Positions 60,214-64,000 of a stretch of 64,000 bases of DNA are shown piece after piece (position 1 is the first letter of the stretch; each line of letters begins with the position of its first letter). Source of the stretch: Pelomonas sp. Root1237. GTDB lineage: Bacteria > Pseudomonadota > Gammaproteobacteria > Burkholderiales > Burkholderiaceae_C. The stretch lies in assembly GCF_001425055.1 (NCBI RefSeq), contig NZ_LMDK01000002.1, positions 62,001 to 126,000 of the forward strand, in the 5' to 3' direction. The position numbers and the translations under genes were made by a program. The notes below the pieces were generated by a model that was not told the origin of the DNA, searched no databases, and saw only the letters and a program-made list of their open reading frames with translations.

Positions 60214-61241
60214 TCCGGGAATTTCGCTTTCGAGCGAGCTTCGGCGGGCGAAATGATGTTGCGGCGGACGAGGTCGGTCAGGTTCTGGTCCAGCGTCTGC
60301 ATGCCCTGCGAGTTGCCCGTCTGGATGGACGAGTACATCTGCGCCACCTTGTTCTCGCGGATCAGGTTGCGGATGGCCGAGGTGCCCAGCATGATCTCGT
60401 GCGACGCGACGCGGCCGGTGCCGTCCTTCAGCTTGCACAGGCTCTGCGAGATGACGGCCACCAGCGATTCGGACACCATCGCCCGCACCATCTCCTTCTC
60501 GGCCGCGGGGAAGACGTCGACGATGCGGTCCACCGTCTTGGCGGCCGACGAGGTGTGCAGCGTGCCGAACACCAGGTGGCCCGTTTCCGCGGCGGTCAGC
60601 GCCAGCCGGATGGTTTCCAGGTCGCGCATTTCGCCCACCAGCACGCAGTCCGGGTCTTCGCGCAGCGCCGAGCGCAGCGCGTTCGCGAACGAGTGCGTGT
60701 GCGGGCCGACCTCGCGCTGGTTGATCAGGCTCTTCTTGGATTCGTGCACGAACTCGATCGGATCCTCGATGGTGAGGATGTGGCCGTACTCGTTCTCGTT
60801 GAGGTGGTTGACCATGGCGGCCAGCGTCGTGCTCTTGCCCGAGCCGGTCGGGCCGGTCACCAGCACCATGCCGCGCGGCTTGAGCGCCAGTTCGGCGAAG
60901 ACCTTGGGCGCGTTGAGCTGCTCCAGGCTGAGGATCTTGCTTGGAATGGTCCGGAATACGGCGCCCGCGCCACGGTTCTGGTTGAAGGCGTTGACGCGAA
61001 AGCGCGCCAGGCCCTGGATCTCGAAGGAAAAGTCGACTTCCAGCGTCTCCTCGTACATCTTGCGCTGGGAGTCGTTCATGATGTCGTAGACCATGTCGTG
61101 GACCGCGCGGTGGTCCAGGGCCTCGACATTGATGCGGCGCACGTCGCCATGCACCCGGATCATCGGCGGCAGGCCGGCCGAAAGGTGCAGGTCCGACGCC
61201 TTGTTCTTGACCGAAAATGCCAGCAGCTGAGTGATGTCCAT
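60198..61241 (-). CDS. pilT: Type IV pilus retraction ATPase PilT
   Basis: 347 residues. MDITQLLAFSVKNKASDLHLSAGLPPMIRVHGDVRRIN is the family start; Walker A is GPTGSGKSTT; the Asp box is ILTIEDPIEFVHESKKSLINQREVG; the C-terminal AIRNLIRENK motif needed for retraction is present. It is the motor that depolymerises pilin for twitching motility and DNA uptake. Divergent from yggS, the conserved neighbour. Confidence 0.97.
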   Translation of the reverse strand: MDITQLLAFSVKNKASDLHLSAGLPPMIRVHGDVRRINVEALDHRAVHDMVYDIMNDSQRKMYEETLEVDFSFEIQGLARFRVNAFNQNRGAGAVFRTIPSKILSLEQLNAPKVFAELALKPRGMVLVTGPTGSGKSTTLAAMVNHLNENEYGHILTIEDPIEFVHESKKSLINQREVGPHTHSFANALRSALREDPDCVLVGEMRDLETIRLALTAAETGHLVFGTLHTSSAAKTVDRIVDVFPAAEKEMVRAMVSESLVAVISQSLCKLKDGTGRVASHEIMLGTSAIRNLIRENKVAQMYSSIQTGNSQGMQTLDQNLTDLVRRNIISPAEARSKAKFPENFPG

Positions 61242-61268
61242 GATGATCTGTGGAGTGCTCGGACCATT

Positions 61269-61946
61269 ATGGCGATCTCCGACTCCCTCCAAGCCACCAA
61301 AAATCGCATCGCTGCGGCATGTGCCTCGGCCGGCCGCCCACCCCAGGCGGTCCGTCTGCTCGTCGTCAGCAAGACCTTCCCGGCCTACGCCGTGCGCGAG
61401 GCCTTTGAGGCCGGCGCCCGCGCCTTCGGGGAAAACTATGTGCAAGAAGGCCTGACCAAGGTCGGCGAGCTGAGCGATCTGCGCGGCCAGATCGAATGGC
61501 ATCTGATCGGCCCGCTGCAGTCCAACAAGACCAAGCCCGTGGCCGAACAGTTTGATTGGGTGCACAGCGTGGACCGGCTCAAGATCGCCCAGCGGCTGTC
61601 CGAGCAACGGCCGGCCGAGCTGGCGCCGCTCAATGTCTGCCTGCAAGTCAACATCAGCGGCGAGGCCAGCAAGAGCGGCCTGCTGCCCGATGACGTGGCG
61701 GCGCTGGCTCGCGAGGTCGCAACCTTGCCCCGGCTGCAGCTGCGTGGCCTGATGGCGGTGCCCGAACCCGGCCCCGAAGCGCTGGCGCAGCATCGGGCCA
61801 TGGCCGCGCTGTTCGAGACGTTGAAGCAGGCCGGCTTGGCCCTGGACACGCTGTCGCTGGGCATGAGCGCAGACCTTGAGGACGCCATCGCGGCCGGCTC
61901 GACGATGGTGCGCGTCGGCAGCGCCATTTTCGGAGCGCGGGGGTGA
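61269..61946 (+). CDS. yggS: PLP homeostasis protein YggS
   Basis: 225 residues of the alanine-racemase-like TIM barrel. LLVVSKTFPAYAVREAFEAGARAFGENYVQE carries the PLP-binding Lys near residue 35, followed by IEWHLIGPLQSNK and LSLGMSADLEDAIAAGSTMVRVGSAIFG, which bind the cofactor phosphate. Regulates free pyridoxal phosphate in the cytoplasm. Its 3' end overlaps the next gene by 4 bases. Confidence 0.96.
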   Translation: MAISDSLQATKNRIAAACASAGRPPQAVRLLVVSKTFPAYAVREAFEAGARAFGENYVQEGLTKVGELSDLRGQIEWHLIGPLQSNKTKPVAEQFDWVHSVDRLKIAQRLSEQRPAELAPLNVCLQVNISGEASKSGLLPDDVAALAREVATLPRLQLRGLMAVPEPGPEALAQHRAMAALFETLKQAGLALDTLSLGMSADLEDAIAAGSTMVRVGSAIFGARG

Positions 61947-62620
61947 AGGCCGCCTGGCTGCTGACCCTGACCGCGCTCGCGGCCCAGGCCCAGCCCGTCC
62001 CTGACACGCTCGCGCAGCGAGCGTTGGCCTGCACCGGCTGCCATGGCAAGGAGGGGCGCGCCGCACCCGACGGCTACTACCCCCGTCTGGCCGGCAAGCC
62101 GGCCGGCTATCTCTACAACCAGTTGCTGAACTTCCGCGACGGCCGGCGCGACTACGGTTTGATGAGCGAACTCATCGCGCCACTGTCCGACGCCTATTTG
62201 GAGGAGCTGGCCGGTCATTTCGCATCGCTGGACCTGCCCTATGCGCCACCGCAGAAGTCTGGCCTTCCGGCTACCGAGCTGGCCCGCGCCGAGGCGCTGG
62301 TCAACCGCGGCGACGCCGCCCGCCGCCTGCCGGCCTGCACCGCCTGCCATGGCGAGCGCCTGACGGGGACTCAGCCCGCCATACCGGGCCTGCTTGGTCT
62401 GTCACGCGACTATCTGAACGGCCAGCTCGGCGCCTGGCGCAGCGGACAGCGCCGCGCCCAGGCGCCGGATTGCATGGCGCATATCGCCAAGACCCTGACC
62501 GAGCCTGAGATCAACGCGATCACCCAATTCCTCGCCGGCCGGGCCCTGCCGGCCGACCCGCATCCCGCGCCCACCCTGGCTGCCCCGCCGCCGTTGCGCT
62601 GCGGCGGCCTGCCGCCATGA
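61943..62620 (+). CDS. Diheme cytochrome c (c4-like)
   Basis: 225 residues. GTG start (61943) overlapping the yggS stop. A short signal peptide (to about AAQAQ) and two heme sites, CTGCH near residue 30 and CTACH near residue 132, in a tandem two-domain layout like cytochrome c4. Met axial ligand candidates occur in each half (GLMSELIAPLSD; CMAHIAKTL). Periplasmic electron carrier. Coupled to the triheme cytochrome gene downstream by a 4-base overlap. Confidence 0.88.
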   Translation: MKAAWLLTLTALAAQAQPVPDTLAQRALACTGCHGKEGRAAPDGYYPRLAGKPAGYLYNQLLNFRDGRRDYGLMSELIAPLSDAYLEELAGHFASLDLPYAPPQKSGLPATELARAEALVNRGDAARRLPACTACHGERLTGTQPAIPGLLGLSRDYLNGQLGAWRSGQRRAQAPDCMAHIAKTLTEPEINAITQFLAGRALPADPHPAPTLAAPPPLRCGGLPP

Positions 62621-63894
62621 AGCGCCTCTTGATCGGCCTCGCGTTGCTGGCCCTGCTGGCCATTGCCACCGCTTTCGGGTTGCTGGCCTGGCAACGCGCC
62701 CTGGGCGACGCAACGCCGCCCTCCGCCGCACCCGTCAGCCTGGAACGCGGCGCCTACCTCGCTGCCGTGGGCAATTGCGCCGGCTGCCACACGGCCCGCG
62801 GTGGTGAACGCCTGGCCGGAGGCCGGGCGATCCCGACGCCTTTTGGCACCGCCTTCTCATCCAATCTGACGCCCGCCGCCACCGGCCTGGGTGGCTGGAC
62901 CAGCAACGACTTCTGGCAGGCGCTGCATTTCGGCCGCAGCCGCGACGGTCGGCTGTTGGTGCCGGCTCACCCGATCACCAACACCACCCTCGTCAACCGC
63001 GAGGACGCCGACGCCCTGTATGCCTGGCTTCAGGCCCAGCCGCCCGCGACCGCGCCACGCCGCGAGCATGAGCTGCGCTGGCCTTACGGGAGCCAGCTGG
63101 CCGTCGCCGTCTGGCGGACCTTGTACTTCCGGCCCGGGGTCTATCAATCCGACCCGGCCCGGGACGCGGCCTGGAACCGCGGCGCCTATCTCAGCCAGGG
63201 CCTGGCCCATTGCAGCGCCTGCCACGCCGGCCGCGATGCCCTGGGTGGCGACCGTGGTGCAGCGGATTTCCGCGGTGGCCTTCTGGCCGGCCTGGGCTGG
63301 GTGGCCCCTTCGCTGCATGACCCGGCCGAGGCCGGTGTGCAGCGTTGGCCGACTGAGGTGCTGCAACGCTGGTTGCGCGACGGCAAGGCGCAAGGTCATG
63401 TGGCGCTCGGGCCCATGGCCGAGGTCGTCATCGGCAGCACCGCGGCGCTGGACGATGCCGACCTCGCCGCCATGAGCAGCTATCTGCGTGCCTTGCCCGA
63501 GCAGGCCGTTGCCCGCTCCGAGCCGGCCGAGCCGGATGCGCGCCGCCGCAAGCGCGGCGCCGGCCTCTACCGCGAGCACTGCGCAGCCTGCCACGGCGAG
63601 CAGGGCCAGGGGCGGCGCGACGCGAGCGGTGCCCCCGCCTACCCTGCGCTGGCCGGCAGCCGCCTGGTCACCCAGGCCAGTGCCGCCAACCTGATCCGCC
63701 TCATCGAGCGCGGCGGCTTCGCGCCGGCGACGCCCGGCAACCCGCGCCCCTACGGCATGCCGCCCTTCGCGGGCGTGCTGGGCGCCGAAGACCTGGCCGC
63801 GCTGACCAGCCATCTGCGGGCATCCTTCGGCCACGCTGCCGGCGAAGTCGATGCCGTCGAGGTGCTGAGGCTGCGCGCCGTGGCGGCCCGTTGA
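62617..63894 (+). CDS. Membrane-anchored triheme cytochrome c, alcohol-dehydrogenase-subunit type
   Basis: 425 residues. An N-terminal hydrophobic segment (LLIGLALLALLAIATAFGLLAW) is the anchor. Three heme sites CAGCH, CSACH and CAACH lie at about 50, 200 and 323, with the usual spacing of the cytochrome subunit of membrane alcohol or gluconate dehydrogenases. RGAYLAAVGNCAGCHTARGG matches that group. No dehydrogenase subunit gene is inside the window; with the c4-like protein it probably passes electrons to a terminal oxidase. Confidence 0.88.
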   Translation: MKRLLIGLALLALLAIATAFGLLAWQRALGDATPPSAAPVSLERGAYLAAVGNCAGCHTARGGERLAGGRAIPTPFGTAFSSNLTPAATGLGGWTSNDFWQALHFGRSRDGRLLVPAHPITNTTLVNREDADALYAWLQAQPPATAPRREHELRWPYGSQLAVAVWRTLYFRPGVYQSDPARDAAWNRGAYLSQGLAHCSACHAGRDALGGDRGAADFRGGLLAGLGWVAPSLHDPAEAGVQRWPTEVLQRWLRDGKAQGHVALGPMAEVVIGSTAALDDADLAAMSSYLRALPEQAVARSEPAEPDARRRKRGAGLYREHCAACHGEQGQGRRDASGAPAYPALAGSRLVTQASAANLIRLIERGGFAPATPGNPRPYGMPPFAGVLGAEDLAALTSHLRASFGHAAGEVDAVEVLRLRAVAAR

Positions 63895-64000
63895 ACCCAC
63901 AAGCCCCTGGGCGCGGGGGGCCGACGTGAACGACTTCACGCAAGCCTGCCGCAGGCAGGTAGCAAATGGTCACAGGTCGCGACACACTGCGCGCGGCTCC
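63895..64000. other. Right-edge intergenic sequence
   Basis: 106 bases after the triheme cytochrome gene. A small inverted repeat CCTGCCGCAGGCAGG lies around 63943-63957; no gene or clear terminator is seen before the window ends. Confidence 0.4.

Overview
The window is GC-rich chromosomal DNA from a Gram-negative bacterium. Gene order points to the Burkholderiales (Betaproteobacteria), probably a Roseateles, Mitsuaria or Rubrivivax-like genus. The clues are nif3-degS next to hisI-hisE-DUF4870-hinT-tatABC, argB-nucleotidase-slmA, pilT-pilU beside yggS, rsmI-yraN-SIS-dolP, PEP-CTERM proteins, and intergenic GC-rich repeats of the kind common in that order. This placement is inferred from synteny and protein character, not from a search. 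No tRNA, rRNA, CRISPR array, IS element or prophage was seen.

Region 1 (1-14.2 kb) is mostly core. It holds a partial DUF885 protein and an M14-type peptidase, a proline-rich membrane protein, Nif3, a DegS-like protease, the tat operon fused to the tail of the histidine pathway (hisI, hisE), a Nudix hydrolase with a DUF815 ATPase, slmA, an orphan NarL-type regulator, a HAD nucleotidase, argB, a secreted dienelactone-hydrolase-like protein, a cation exporter and dtd.

Region 2 (14.2-31.9 kb) is the most interesting part. It is a minus-strand catabolic locus encoding a GH1 beta-glucosidase, a LacI regulator, an Oar-like TonB-dependent receptor, a GH144-like secreted glucanase, a CUT1 sugar ABC importer without its ATPase, a large secreted glycosidase-like protein of unassigned family, a secreted esterase and a 1,093-residue GH94 phosphorylase. 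GH144 plus a long GH94 enzyme plus a CUT1 importer is the combination known for beta-1,2-glucan (sophorooligosaccharide) use. I therefore read the locus as a scavenging system for beta-1,2-glucan or a similar decorated glucan. A perfect 18-bp palindromic LacI-type operator sits on the predicted start of transcription of the first gene. A 542-bp imperfect palindrome divides the locus in two.

Region 3 (32-46.9 kb) has a TPR-like GGDEF protein, a tricarboxylate-type binding protein, a PHP-domain lipoprotein, and a liv-type ABC transporter cluster flanked by two acyl-CoA ligases with a divergent Crp/Fnr regulator. The cluster probably imports and activates an organic or aromatic acid.

Region 4 (46.9-64 kb) has a GNAT enzyme, htpG, two PEP-CTERM proteins, aroG, tldD, rsmI, yraN, a SIS-domain protein, dolP, a 3-hydroxyisobutyrate-dehydrogenase-like enzyme, pilU, pilT, yggS and two c-type cytochromes. 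In front of aroG I find an unannotated 20-codon leader peptide rich in Tyr, Phe and Trp, followed by an antiterminator segment and a perfect 12-bp terminator stem. This looks like a transcription attenuator for aromatic amino acid synthesis.
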